64,000 nucleotides of DNA from JANNBN01 sp031430595. Lineage in GTDB: Bacteria; Actinomycetota; Acidimicrobiia; Acidimicrobiales; JANYDT01. Shown here one piece after another: positions 41,893 through 51,119 of this stretch; position 1 is the stretch's first letter, and each line of letters opens with the position of its first letter. The position numbers and the translations under genes are program-made. The DNA lies in contig JANPBU010000035.1 in the NCBI GenBank assembly GCA_031430595.1, positions 1 through 64,000 of the forward strand, in the 5' to 3' direction. The notes under the pieces were generated by a model. That model was given only the letters and a program-made list of their open reading frames with translations, was not told the DNA's origin and made no database searches.

Positions 41893-42903
41893 ATGCTCGC
41901 CATCGCCTCACTTCACGAACTTGATCAGCACCATACGAGCCCGAATCACCCCGAATGTCCCGCTCGCCTCGTTGCGGCTTGGTCAGGTTTGCAAGTAGCC
42001 GGTCTTGGTGACGCGTTGATTCAAATAGAGCCTCGCCTCGCCACCCGTATCGAAATTGAACGCGTACATACCAAGATGTACGTCGACAGCATCGAAGCTG
42101 TGTGTTTGCAAGGTGGCGGACCACTAGACCCTGACACCCGCGTTTCGATTGGCTCGTGGGATACCGCTCGATACGCCATCGGCGTAGGCTTAGCCCTCAT
42201 TGATGCCGTAGAAGCCGGGCATGCTTCGGCGGGTCTTGCCCTAGTGCGACCACCCGGCCATCATGCACTTGCTGATAGGGCAATGGGGTTCTGCGTTTTC
42301 AACAACATCGCTGTAGCCGCTCGATCGCTCACTGCGCGAGGTGAACGAGTTCTCATCGTCGATTGGGATGTTCATCACGGCAACGGCACCCAGGCCATTT
42401 TTTGGAATGACCCGAACGTACTGTTCGTTTCGTCACAACTTGAACAGCATTGGCCCTTCTCAGGAAAAGTCGACGAGACTGGCGGACCCGACGCTCCGGG
42501 CCTCACGATCAATCTTCCCCTACCCCGGGGCACCACCGGTGATACCTTTCTGCGCGCATACGACACGGTTGTTGCCGAAGCAGTTGCACGCTTCTCGCCC
42601 ACCTGGGTATTGGTCTCGGCGGGTTTCGATAGCCATCGAGATGATCCTCTTGGTGGCCTCGGATTGACGGCCGGTGACTACGCACTGATGACCAAACGGC
42701 TCGCCGCTATTTGCCCAGCACGAACCGTTCTGTTTCTTGAGGGCGGATACAACCTGACATCGACGGCACTGTCGGTCGGCGCTACCGCCGCGGCGTTGAT
42801 CGGTGAAGATACTCGGACCAAGGATGAACAACCAACCAACGGTGGCCCCGGTGCCGAAGTGGTGGAGACAGCGCTAAGCGCCCATCTCAACGCTTCGCCC
42901 TAA
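41893..42903 (+). CDS. histone deacetylase/AcuC-family hydrolase
   Basis: A 336-aa zinc hydrolase of the HDAC/acetylpolyamine amidohydrolase superfamily. The active-site pattern is clear: 'RPPGHHALADRAMGFCVFNN', 'VLIVDWDVHHGNGTQ' and 'VSAGFDSHRDDPLGG', with the final Gly-Gly-Tyr in 'FLEGGYNL'. In bacteria these remove acetyl groups from lysine, acetoin-related or polyamine substrates; a link to the homospermidine synthase in the same window is only a thought. Confidence 0.9.
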   Translation: MLAIASLHELDQHHTSPNHPECPARLVAAWSGLQVAGLGDALIQIEPRLATRIEIERVHTKMYVDSIEAVCLQGGGPLDPDTRVSIGSWDTARYAIGVGLALIDAVEAGHASAGLALVRPPGHHALADRAMGFCVFNNIAVAARSLTARGERVLIVDWDVHHGNGTQAIFWNDPNVLFVSSQLEQHWPFSGKVDETGGPDAPGLTINLPLPRGTTGDTFLRAYDTVVAEAVARFSPTWVLVSAGFDSHRDDPLGGLGLTAGDYALMTKRLAAICPARTVLFLEGGYNLTSTALSVGATAAALIGEDTRTKDEQPTNGGPGAEVVETALSAHLNASP

Positions 42904-42904
42904 C

Positions 42905-42935
42905 CCCTAACGAAGGAACGCCCTAACGAAGGAAC
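42905..42935. repeat. 16-bp-spaced direct repeat at the ilvA stop codon
   Basis: CCCTAACGAAGGAAC occurs at 42905-42919 and 42921-42935. The second copy contains the last ilvA codons and stop, so the tandem copy repeats the gene's very end beyond the stop. Confidence 0.7.
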
Positions 42936-44467
42936 ATACGGTATGCGGGGTTGTCTGATTCGTCAGAATACGGATACGCGAGGGTTGTGAGGAACTTCTT
43001 GAACTCATCTTTCCTTGAGCCGGTGGGTATCTGAAACGCCACGAGTATTGACCCGTACTCTGCCCCCTGCGACCTGTAGTGAAACAAACTGATGTTCCAC
43101 GATGGGGCCATCGCCGACAAAAACTTCATAAGAGCACCAGGACGTTCCGGAAAGAAGAACCGGTAGAGCATCTCCTGCTCTCCTGCCGGGGAATGACCAC
43201 CCACAAGGTGACGCACATGTTCCTTCGCCAACTCGTCGTGAGTGAGGTCAACAGTTTCATAACCGTGCTTACGGAAGCTTCCTGCTATTTCAGGCGACTC
43301 ACCTTTACGTGTAGTCGTAAGACCGACAAAAATATGTGCAGCTTCTCGGTCGGCCAAACGATAACAAAACTCGGTCACACTTCGGTCTCCGACGAGCTCA
43401 CAAAACTTCAGAAACGAACCTGGTTTCTCTGGCATGGTGACCGCAAACAGTGCCTCACGTTCCTCGCCCACGTCGGCCCGTTCAGCAACGAAGCGAAGGC
43501 GGTCAAAGTTGATGTTTGCCCCGCACGTAATCGCCACGAGGGTTTCGCCGACCGCGCCGCTTTGACTAACATACTTTTTGATTCCGGCAACACCCAGTGC
43601 GCCTGCTGGTTCGAGGATTGCCCGATGTTCTTCGAACACATCCTTTATAGCTGCGCATACTTCATCGGTATCTACCAAAATGAATTCGTCAACCAGGTCA
43701 CGTGCGAGCCGAAAGGTCTCAACCCCAACTTTTTTCACGGCCGTGCCATCAGAAAATAACCCAACATCTTTCAAGGTGACTCGTCGACCTGCCTCAACCG
43801 AACGGCGCATAGCATCTGAGTCATTCATTTGAACCCCAATCACACGAATCTCGGGTTTGACCGACTTGATGTACGCAGCGATTCCACTGACCAGGCCGCC
43901 ACCTCCGATTGCCACAAACACAGCATCGATCGTGCCTTGGTGTTGTCTCAATACTTCCATCGCGACGGTACCCTGACCCGCAATCACGTCTGGGTCATCG
44001 AAGGGATGAACGAATACCAAACCCTCTGCGATCCCAACTTCTACCGCACGTTCGTAAGCATCACTGTAACTTTCACCATACTGAATAACTTCGCCGCCAA
44101 GCGCCTGAATCGCTCGTACCTTCACCCCCGGCGTGGTTACAGGAACAACAATGACAGCACGGCACCCAAGACGCTTGGCCGACAACGCAACACCCTGGGC
44201 GTGATTGCCTGCGGAAGCGCAGACTACCCCCTTCGCTAACTCTGCAGTGGTGAGCCGCACCATCTTGTTGTACGCGCCGCGCAGTTTGAAACTGAACACT
44301 GGCTGGGTATCTTCACGTTTGAGAAGGACAGTATTGCCAAGGCGCGCCGACAGTTTCGGGGCTGGGTCGAGCGGCGTTTCGTCGGCCACGTCGTATACAC
44401 GAGCCGTAAGAATGCGTTGTAAGTAGTCACCAAGTATGGCTTTGGGTGTAACCCGTGCGTTAGACAC
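42923..44467 (-). CDS. ilvA: threonine ammonia-lyase, biosynthetic type
   Basis: A 514-aa PLP enzyme that deaminates threonine to 2-oxobutanoate, the first step to isoleucine. The catalytic lysine is K61 in 'FSFKLRGAYNKM', the phosphate loop is in 'IGGGGLVSGIAAYI', and two ACT-like regulatory domains occupy about residues 335-510 ('LFAVTMPEKPGSFLKF' and 'YRFFFPERPGALMKFLSAM'). The length and two ACT-like modules match isoleucine-inhibited IlvA rather than the catabolic enzyme. Starts with GTG. Confidence 0.94.
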   Translation of the reverse strand: MSNARVTPKAILGDYLQRILTARVYDVADETPLDPAPKLSARLGNTVLLKREDTQPVFSFKLRGAYNKMVRLTTAELAKGVVCASAGNHAQGVALSAKRLGCRAVIVVPVTTPGVKVRAIQALGGEVIQYGESYSDAYERAVEVGIAEGLVFVHPFDDPDVIAGQGTVAMEVLRQHQGTIDAVFVAIGGGGLVSGIAAYIKSVKPEIRVIGVQMNDSDAMRRSVEAGRRVTLKDVGLFSDGTAVKKVGVETFRLARDLVDEFILVDTDEVCAAIKDVFEEHRAILEPAGALGVAGIKKYVSQSGAVGETLVAITCGANINFDRLRFVAERADVGEEREALFAVTMPEKPGSFLKFCELVGDRSVTEFCYRLADREAAHIFVGLTTTRKGESPEIAGSFRKHGYETVDLTHDELAKEHVRHLVGGHSPAGEQEMLYRFFFPERPGALMKFLSAMAPSWNISLFHYRSQGAEYGSILVAFQIPTGSRKDEFKKFLTTLAYPYSDESDNPAYRMFLR

Positions 44468-44518
44468 AAGCGCAGATACTACGAGACTTACCTAGCGTTT
44501 CGGTTACTCAAGTTTCCG

Positions 44519-45319
44519 TTACCCAAGGCTCAGGGCCAATTCGAGGGCCTCAGCCACGCCATCGCTTTCAACGTCGGCAACTCGATACTTGGAAACGGCT
44601 ATCGCGTCAGCGTGGGCGTTTCCCATCGCTACAGAATGAGTAACTGCTTCCAAAGCCGACACATCATTTTGACCGTCACCCACCATCATCACCCGGTCAA
44701 GTTCAAGCCCCAAAATGTTGGCCAGAGCGACCACCCCCGAGGCTTTCGACACCGAGTCGGCAGTAATCGAAACAAAATTGAGGCCGGGCAGGATGGGTGA
44801 AGTTGCGGACGACGCTACGCAACCGGGAGGTACCAGTTTGCTTGCGTCGGCCAGATCAAAATCGTTCACGATCATCTGTGCACGTACCGGTATTCCATTC
44901 AGGTCTTCTATTGGACGACGGGCTGGGGCAACACCCAACAAGGCGGCATGATCGGCGGCGAATGGGTCCGAGCTGTCGACCACATAGTCAAAGTCGGCGT
45001 AGAGCTCAAAGATCCACCCCCGTTCGTTAGCTAACGATTCGCAGTAGTCAACAGCACCGACCGGTAACGGCGTGGAATGGGTTTCCAGACTGCCGGTGTG
45101 AATAATTGAAGCACCCGTTTGGAAGAGATGCCATCCGTCGGGGTCGAGTCGCACCGCCCAATCCCATGCCGACCCGAGCCCCAAACGGGCAGTACAAATC
45201 GCCAGGTGAACACCCGCTGCGCGGGCCCGATCGGCCGCAGCCCAAACCCCCTGTGTCGGCTCTCCGGCAGACCCCACGAGGGTTCCATCAACATCTAAAC
45301 AAACGAGTCCGAGGGGCAT
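44519..45319 (-). CDS. HAD-superfamily phosphatase (Cof-like)
   Basis: A 266-aa haloacid-dehalogenase-type hydrolase. Motif I is 'LVCLDVDGTLVGS' (nucleophile Asp), motif II is near 'LAICTARLG', and motif IV is 'DRVMMVGDGQNDVSALEAV', with a C2-type cap in between. It would dephosphorylate a small sugar phosphate or similar metabolite. Sits between ilvA and the rhamnosidase on the same strand. Confidence 0.88.
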   Translation of the reverse strand: MPLGLVCLDVDGTLVGSAGEPTQGVWAAADRARAAGVHLAICTARLGLGSAWDWAVRLDPDGWHLFQTGASIIHTGSLETHSTPLPVGAVDYCESLANERGWIFELYADFDYVVDSSDPFAADHAALLGVAPARRPIEDLNGIPVRAQMIVNDFDLADASKLVPPGCVASSATSPILPGLNFVSITADSVSKASGVVALANILGLELDRVMMVGDGQNDVSALEAVTHSVAMGNAHADAIAVSKYRVADVESDGVAEALELALSLG

Positions 45320-45350
45320 GACATCTCAGGGTAACCGCAAGTGACTGCGT

Positions 45351-48018
45351 TCAAACAACGTGGGCCGGAAGGATCGACACACTGCGGTGATGCGACCCGA
45401 CAAAAATAGTTTCGCTTGATCCATCTGGAAGTACTAAGTCTGCTTGCGTTCCGGGCGGCACCGTAACGTCGATTACGAATACTGAGTCTGCGAGATTCCA
45501 CGCCACTTCGATGGTTCCGTACGAGCTTTCATGTCGTACGCTCGCAGTCGTTATTACCCCTCCAACAATTGGACGAACGGTAAACCGCGAATAGGCCGGA
45601 TGGTAGCCACTCTCGTCAAGTCGCAACCCACCTACGTATCGGTGAAGAAACGAGATCACGGCACCCTTGCTGTAGTGGTTCAGCGAAGCGCTCGCCACAC
45701 CACGTTCATCAATACCATCCCAGTCTTCCCATACCGTGGTTGCGCCGCGTTTTAACATCGCAAGCCACGATGGCGACGAGTCTTGGTAGAGCAATTCAAA
45801 GGCCAGTTCGAGATGACCGTGATCTGCAAGCACCGGCAGCAGCAGCGGAGTCGACAGAAAGCCGGTACCCAGATGCGTATCGGCGTCACGAATGAGTTGC
45901 ACCAGGTCGCTCACGCACCGGTCAATGTGCTCGCTCGGGATCAACCCGAAGTGAAGCCCCCGAACGAGGTTGGCCTGGTTAAGCGGGGTAACTTCCCCGG
46001 ATGGTGAAATGAACTCGGTTTGCCACGCTGCCTTACTCAACAAAGAAGCCGACGCATAAAACGAACTGTCGTCAGTCTTTCCGAGCAGCGCAGCGATTCG
46101 ACTTAGTAAGCCCGATGATCGCGAAAGGTATGCAGTTGCTGTTGGCCCCGGGTCTGTTCGAATTGCTTTCGCAATTGGGTTCGCATTCCATTCACCGGGC
46201 TCGAGCCATTCACCAAAATGAAATCCGCTATCCCAGAGGTACTGCTCGTGCAGAGCTGGTTCCGGGTGTTGCTCTGCGCGCTGACGACCACGACCCGTTT
46301 CGGCTTGGTTGAGTGCGAAATTAACCCACGCCTTCGCCGATTCGTACTGGTCAGCCAACAGTCCGAGGTCACCGGTTGCGAGGTAGACCTCCCACGGAAC
46401 GATCACCGCAGCATCACCCCAACCAGCGCATCCATGGGGTGCCAAACCGGCCAACGTTTCTTCAGCTGGAATGGGGTTTGGCACAAACCAAGGAACTGAA
46501 CCATCAGCGCGCTGATCAACTGCTAGGTCGGCCAACCACTTGACGGAGAAGCCACCCACGTCGTACAAGAATGCTGCGGTCGGAGCGAAGAGTTGCCAAT
46601 CGCCGGTCCATCCGACGCGCTCACGTTGAGGGCAGTCAGTCGGTATGTCACACATATTTCCCCGAAGGCTCCAGACCGCTACTTCGTGAAGTTGATTTAG
46701 ACGAGTATCGCTACAGTCAAACCAGCCGCGGCGTTCAAGGTCTGAGTGCACCACCACACCCTCAATGTCGTCGATCCTCAGCGGGCCCGGGTGACCAAGT
46801 ATCTGTGCATAGCGAAACCCCTTCGTTGAATGGCGCGGCTCGAACACTTCGCCGGTTTTTCCCGACGACACAACCCGGTCAATCTGTCCGGCAGGCAACG
46901 GCTGGAAGGTTTTCATGTCGGTTGGCCTCAGATGATCGGTGGTCAGGTACCCGGTGTCGGGGCTGAGCGCCTCACCATGTTCGATCGTCAACACCGTTCC
47001 GATAGGTCCAAGGTTTTTCAGCCGTACCCACCCGCTGATATTTTGGCCCATGTCCACCAAGTGAACCCCGGGTTCGAGAGCCTCCACACTCATCGGAAGT
47101 ATGGTCTCGATTTGGCGTACCGGAGGCGCCGGAGAATTCACCATGAGCGGTTTCGTCACTGGCCAGGGCAGTTCCACGACCGGTGATCCGAATCCGCTCT
47201 CGATGGCCCGGGTGAAGTCGGTCGTTTGGCCGCCCAACAAATCCGCTCGGATCAGTTGCGTTGCTCGAAACGTCCAGCTTCCGTCAGTAGCTACGAGTGT
47301 GAGGCTTGCGTCATCGTGTTCGATAACCAGCTTTGCAAGTACGGACGTTTGGTCGCCAAATGCATTCGGGGTTCGAGCGAAACCGACAACTCCACGGAAC
47401 CAGCCGTCAGAAACGATGATGTCGAGTTGGTTGAGACCGTGTTTGATCTGCTGGGTGACATCGAAGGTTTGAACCTGTTGCCGGGCCGAATAGCTCGTCC
47501 ACCCCGGGGTGAGTTCGAGATCTCCGATTCGGTTGCCATCGAGAAAGGCTTCATACAGCCCATGGGCAGTTGCGTAGAGGCGAGCTCTGATAGCGGGCCG
47601 CTCGATGGTGAACGTGGTGCCAAGCGACCAGGCTCCGCGTTCCCCCGGTTCGGATGGGCAGAACTTCACAGGGGGCGATCCATGAGGCGTCGGCCCAATC
47701 AGATCGTTCAACAAGGCCCATCTCAAACGAGGACGGTAGCGACCAGTCGTGCTCGCCGGCGTCAGTGAATACCTTCACTTGCCAATTCACTGTTTGTCGA
47801 GACACGAGTGGAGCGGGGGCACCGAACTCAACAAATAGTTGGTTGCTCGACTCGATCACCCCAGAATCCCACTCGGCATTCGAGCGCAATTGATACGCGA
47901 GTTGCTCGCCTGCGCCCGTTGGCAGCTTCCATGACAGTCGAGGTTTCTGTTTGGTCAGTCCAACGGGTTCGATCAGATGCTCGACTCGAAGCGAATGAGC
48001 TCTGGAGGAAAGATTCAC
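45351..48018 (-). pseudogene. alpha-L-rhamnosidase (GH78) with a single-base frameshift
   Basis: Two frames make one glycoside hydrolase family 78 protein. The N-terminal piece (GTG at 48018) is the Ig-like domain ('LRVEHLIEPVGLTKQKPRLSW', 'WQVKVFTDAG') and breaks at 'WADASWIAP'. The rest, about 790 aa, holds the beta-sandwich domains, the (alpha/alpha)6 catalytic barrel with 'TDCPQRERVGWTGDWQLFAP' and 'TTVWEDWDGID', and the C-terminal sandwich. The run of five C at 47671-47675 (minus strand) would restore the frame if it had six. It would release L-rhamnose from glycans. Either inactive, phase-variable or a sequencing error. Confidence 0.85.
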
Positions 48019-48066
48019 CGGGCCAACTTAGGCGCTCGCCCTCCCGGCCGACACGTACCTTCAGCG

Positions 48067-48235
48067 CCCTCTCGATTCGTTCCGTAATGATTGAACAATC
48101 CAGTTTGGCCTGTTCTCGTTCGTTCCGTAATGATCGGCGGAACCTCACTGCATTCCAATTCATTACGGAACGAACGAGCAGACACCCAGCCCAGCCATTC
48201 CGCAATTTATTTCATTACGGGACGAACGGAGAGGG
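48067..48235. repeat. nested inverted repeats, four copies of a CGTTCCGTAATGA motif
   Basis: Copies A (48067-48090) and B (48115-48133) are direct; C (48160-48178) and D (48212-48235) are inverted. B and C match perfectly over 19 bp, A and D over 21 of 24. The order A-B-C-D gives a two-level hairpin. This fills the 312-base gap between the rhamnosidase and the polysaccharide operon, which has no gene. It may be a regulator array, a cruciform or a small REP/MITE-like element. Confidence 0.8.
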
Positions 48236-48272
48236 ATTTCCAAAGAGGTTTCTGTAACTTGCTGGTGCGAAA

Positions 48273-48298
48273 AACCCCCAGCTAGACATCTGGGGGTT
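48273..48298 (-). terminator. intrinsic terminator of the polysaccharide operon
   Basis: AACCCCCAG and CTGGGGGTT pair over 9 bp around an 8-base loop and are followed on the minus strand by a TTTTC tract. It lies 33 bases after the kinase-like gene stop. Confidence 0.85.
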
Positions 48299-48330
48299 CG
48301 GGGCAAGTCACGCCTCAGCGTATTCGAGTG

Positions 48331-50100
48331 TTAGCGCTTTTCGTCCGGAAGGGTCAGCGTCAGATCTCGTAGATCGTTAGGTACCACCATTTGGCGCCCG
48401 GAGCCGTTCAGCTTGGGTTCTGGAGTCCACGGAGCCGATTCGCCGTCCGCTGTCCAGATCGGCGATTCGTCAGGAACCCAAACACCCATACTTGACGCAA
48501 CCGGCACCGGACGTGTGTTACGTCGGGACTGTTGGCGTCGAGAGCCACGAACCGAAGCATCATGCTTGCGAGCACCATTGAGGACGAGACCGATAAGGCG
48601 TGCCGGTGGACGGCTCAACTGAGCTATCGCTTCGCTTACCTGCGGAACGTTGGCTTTGCCGGCACCAACAACAAGGACGATGGCATCGACATGTTCAGCC
48701 ACCGACAACGAGTCAGCGACATCAGAAACAGCGGGCGTGTCTATCAGCACCACGTCAAAGTGTTGACGAACGGCGTTGAACACGCTCGCCGCACGTTCAG
48801 AAGCAATGAGCTCGCCAGCATTTGCCGGCACCGGACCAGACGTCAATACTGTCAAGTCAGCCTCAGCCACCAACGTATGAGCAGCAGCCGAAATACCAGA
48901 AACCCCCGAGAGCACGGTGCTCAAACCCACGTCGTTTGGAAGACCAAAAAGTCGATGAACATTTGGATGCCGCATGTCAGCGTCGACCACCAGCACACTC
49001 ATACCCGCCTGAGACATTGATTGGGCGAGATGCACGATGGTCGTAGTTGACCCATGGCCTGAACCCGCACTAGTAACCGCAACCGTCTTGAACCTTCGAT
49101 CTGCACCCGTCATGGCAAGAGCCGCACGGAGCGAACGATACGACTCTGTCGCCTCTTTAGGCACGCCGGCGAGAACCCCCTTTTGCTGTTGCTGACGCCT
49201 TGATGCGCGGCTGATCTTTGGGATGGCGGCAAGTAAGGGCGAGCCTGGCGAACCGGCGAGCAGATCTTGGCGGGTTCGGATTCGCTGATCGAGAATGTCA
49301 CGACCGAACGCGAGGGCCAAACCAAGAATGAGACCACCTAACATGCCAATGGCAATGCTGCGAACTGGAGTTGGGGAAAACGGCTTCTCAGCGGGGACGG
49401 CCGGAACCAGGACCTGGGCACCACCCGTCTTGAGCGACGCATCTACAGACAGCGCGTCGATGCGACCTTCGAAAGCTTCACGACGTCGTACCAAGTTCGC
49501 CGCACGCGATCGAAGGGCGTTAAACGCTTCGTCTGTGACGACATCTGTTTCGCCGGTGTCGGCGTTGGCAATTTTTGCCCCAAGTGCCAGTATTTCTTTG
49601 TCGAACTTTTCGATCCGGGTCGTGAGTTCGTCAGACAGTCGGTTAAGGTCAGCCACGGAACGGTCACGCCGATCGGCTATGTACTGCTCACCAAACGCAT
49701 TTGCGATTTTTGCCGCTTTTCCGGGATCTTTATCGATGACGGTAATGGTGACGGTACTAGCCCCAAGATTGGCCTCTGCGAATACCGAGTTAGCTGGTTG
49801 ACTGAAGCCAAGCGTTTTGGACACGGCAGCTTGCATGCCCGCACCCTCGATTATTCGGACTTCTGATTCGAGAACCGGGCCTTCAACTCGTTCGCTTACC
49901 CCTGAGAGCGACCCGTCGGTGCTTCTCGCCCGAAGCAGAATTTCGGTCGACGCAGAGTACTTATCTACAGTTTCACTTACCCGCCAAACCTGGAAGCCCG
50001 AGGTGATGATGAAGGGCACCATAATCCACCGCCAACGAGATGCGACCACCCTCAGTGAGGAACGTAGGTCGGTTGATGAGGTGTTGACTCCGGCTGCCAT
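48331..50100 (-). CDS. Wzz/BY-kinase-like polysaccharide co-polymerase with altered Walker A
   Basis: A 589-aa protein combining a Wzz chain-length domain and a cytoplasmic tyrosine-autokinase-like domain. Two membrane helices (about 24-41 and 247-266) bracket the extracellular part and a coiled coil (about 150-215). The ATPase part has Walker A' 'VLVVDADMRHPNVHR' and Walker B 'DVVLIDTPAVSD', but the P-loop reads 'SAGSGHGSTTT' with serine 351 where the lysine should be. There is no C-terminal tyrosine cluster. It therefore probably regulates chain length without normal kinase activity. Last gene before the terminator. Confidence 0.87.
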   Translation of the reverse strand: MAAGVNTSSTDLRSSLRVVASRWRWIMVPFIITSGFQVWRVSETVDKYSASTEILLRARSTDGSLSGVSERVEGPVLESEVRIIEGAGMQAAVSKTLGFSQPANSVFAEANLGASTVTITVIDKDPGKAAKIANAFGEQYIADRRDRSVADLNRLSDELTTRIEKFDKEILALGAKIANADTGETDVVTDEAFNALRSRAANLVRRREAFEGRIDALSVDASLKTGGAQVLVPAVPAEKPFSPTPVRSIAIGMLGGLILGLALAFGRDILDQRIRTRQDLLAGSPGSPLLAAIPKISRASRRQQQQKGVLAGVPKEATESYRSLRAALAMTGADRRFKTVAVTSAGSGHGSTTTIVHLAQSMSQAGMSVLVVDADMRHPNVHRLFGLPNDVGLSTVLSGVSGISAAAHTLVAEADLTVLTSGPVPANAGELIASERAASVFNAVRQHFDVVLIDTPAVSDVADSLSVAEHVDAIVLVVGAGKANVPQVSEAIAQLSRPPARLIGLVLNGARKHDASVRGSRRQQSRRNTRPVPVASSMGVWVPDESPIWTADGESAPWTPEPKLNGSGRQMVVPNDLRDLTLTLPDEKR

Positions 50101-50172
50101 CTGTGTAGGTTAACCCACTAGCCAATCACTAGGAAAGGGGTATGGCGCGGATGGTCATTTCTGATGACTGAT

Positions 50173-51108
50173 TCAGCCGAGAGACTTCATCCAATCAACG
50201 GTCGCAGCGAGCCCAACTTCGAGTGTCACGGCAGAGACGCCCGGAAACAATGCTGTTAGCGCATGGTTGTCGGCCTGAGAATCACGAACGTCGCCGGCGC
50301 GAGGAAGTTGATGGTCGCGGTTAAGTGGTCGACCAACAATTGATTCAAGAACCTCAATGACATCAAGCAAAGACGACCGCGAACCAAATGCCAAATTCAC
50401 TGGATCGAGGGAAGTTACGCCGTTGATCGCCGCCTCGGCCAAAATTTCGGCAACGGTTCCAACAAAGGTGAAGTCTCGAGTTTGCGATCCATCACCCTGA
50501 ACTGGCAGAGCAACACCATCGAGCGCAGCCCTAACGAAGGCGGGAACTACCGCTGCATACGCATGTCCAGCAGCTTGCAGCGGTCCGTACACGTTAAAGA
50601 AACGAAAAGGCAGAACCCGCAAACCAAAGCAATTCGCGTAGGCCAACATGTACGACTCTCCGGCCAACTTTGACACTGCGTAGGGCGAAAGGGGCTGAGT
50701 ACGAAGGGTCTCGACCTTTGGTAGGACCGGGTTACCCCCGTATACCGATGACGACGAAGCAAAGACCAGATTGGGCGGTACCGATTGTCGTCGCGCTTCT
50801 TCCAAAATATTGAGCGTTCCATCAACGTTCACACGATTCGATTCAAGCGGGTCAGAGAGTGACCGTGGAACCGACGGCCTAGCTCCGAGATGCACCACCG
50901 CGGCTGCACCGTCCATGGCTTCTCGCACTGCGTCAACATCAAGAATTGAACCCACCCGAAGTACCTCTTCGCAACCAATCAGGTTCGATCGGCTTCCAGT
51001 GGAGAGGTCATCGAGCGCCACAACAGAATCGACCCTGGTGTCGCTTAACAGTCGAAGGACAAGGTTTGCGCCAATGAACCCGGCCCCGCCAGTAACAAGA
51101 ATTTTCAT
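50173..51108 (-). CDS. NAD-dependent sugar epimerase/dehydratase
   Basis: A 311-aa extended short-chain dehydrogenase of the nucleotide-sugar group. The NAD motif is 'VTGGAGFIGANLVLRLL', the catalytic site 'SSSVYGG' and 'YAVSKLAGE' (Y-x3-K). The pattern resembles UDP-glucose or UDP-GlcNAc 4-epimerases. It would make a nucleotide-sugar precursor for the glycan built by this locus. Confidence 0.9.
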   Translation of the reverse strand: MKILVTGGAGFIGANLVLRLLSDTRVDSVVALDDLSTGSRSNLIGCEEVLRVGSILDVDAVREAMDGAAAVVHLGARPSVPRSLSDPLESNRVNVDGTLNILEEARRQSVPPNLVFASSSSVYGGNPVLPKVETLRTQPLSPYAVSKLAGESYMLAYANCFGLRVLPFRFFNVYGPLQAAGHAYAAVVPAFVRAALDGVALPVQGDGSQTRDFTFVGTVAEILAEAAINGVTSLDPVNLAFGSRSSLLDVIEVLESIVGRPLNRDHQLPRAGDVRDSQADNHALTALFPGVSAVTLEVGLAATVDWMKSLG

Positions 51109-51119
51109 TGCCGCAGAGT

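Noticed and set aside
48067..48235. CRISPR-like array
   Set aside because: The repeats are few, unevenly spaced and half of them inverted, unlike direct CRISPR repeats.
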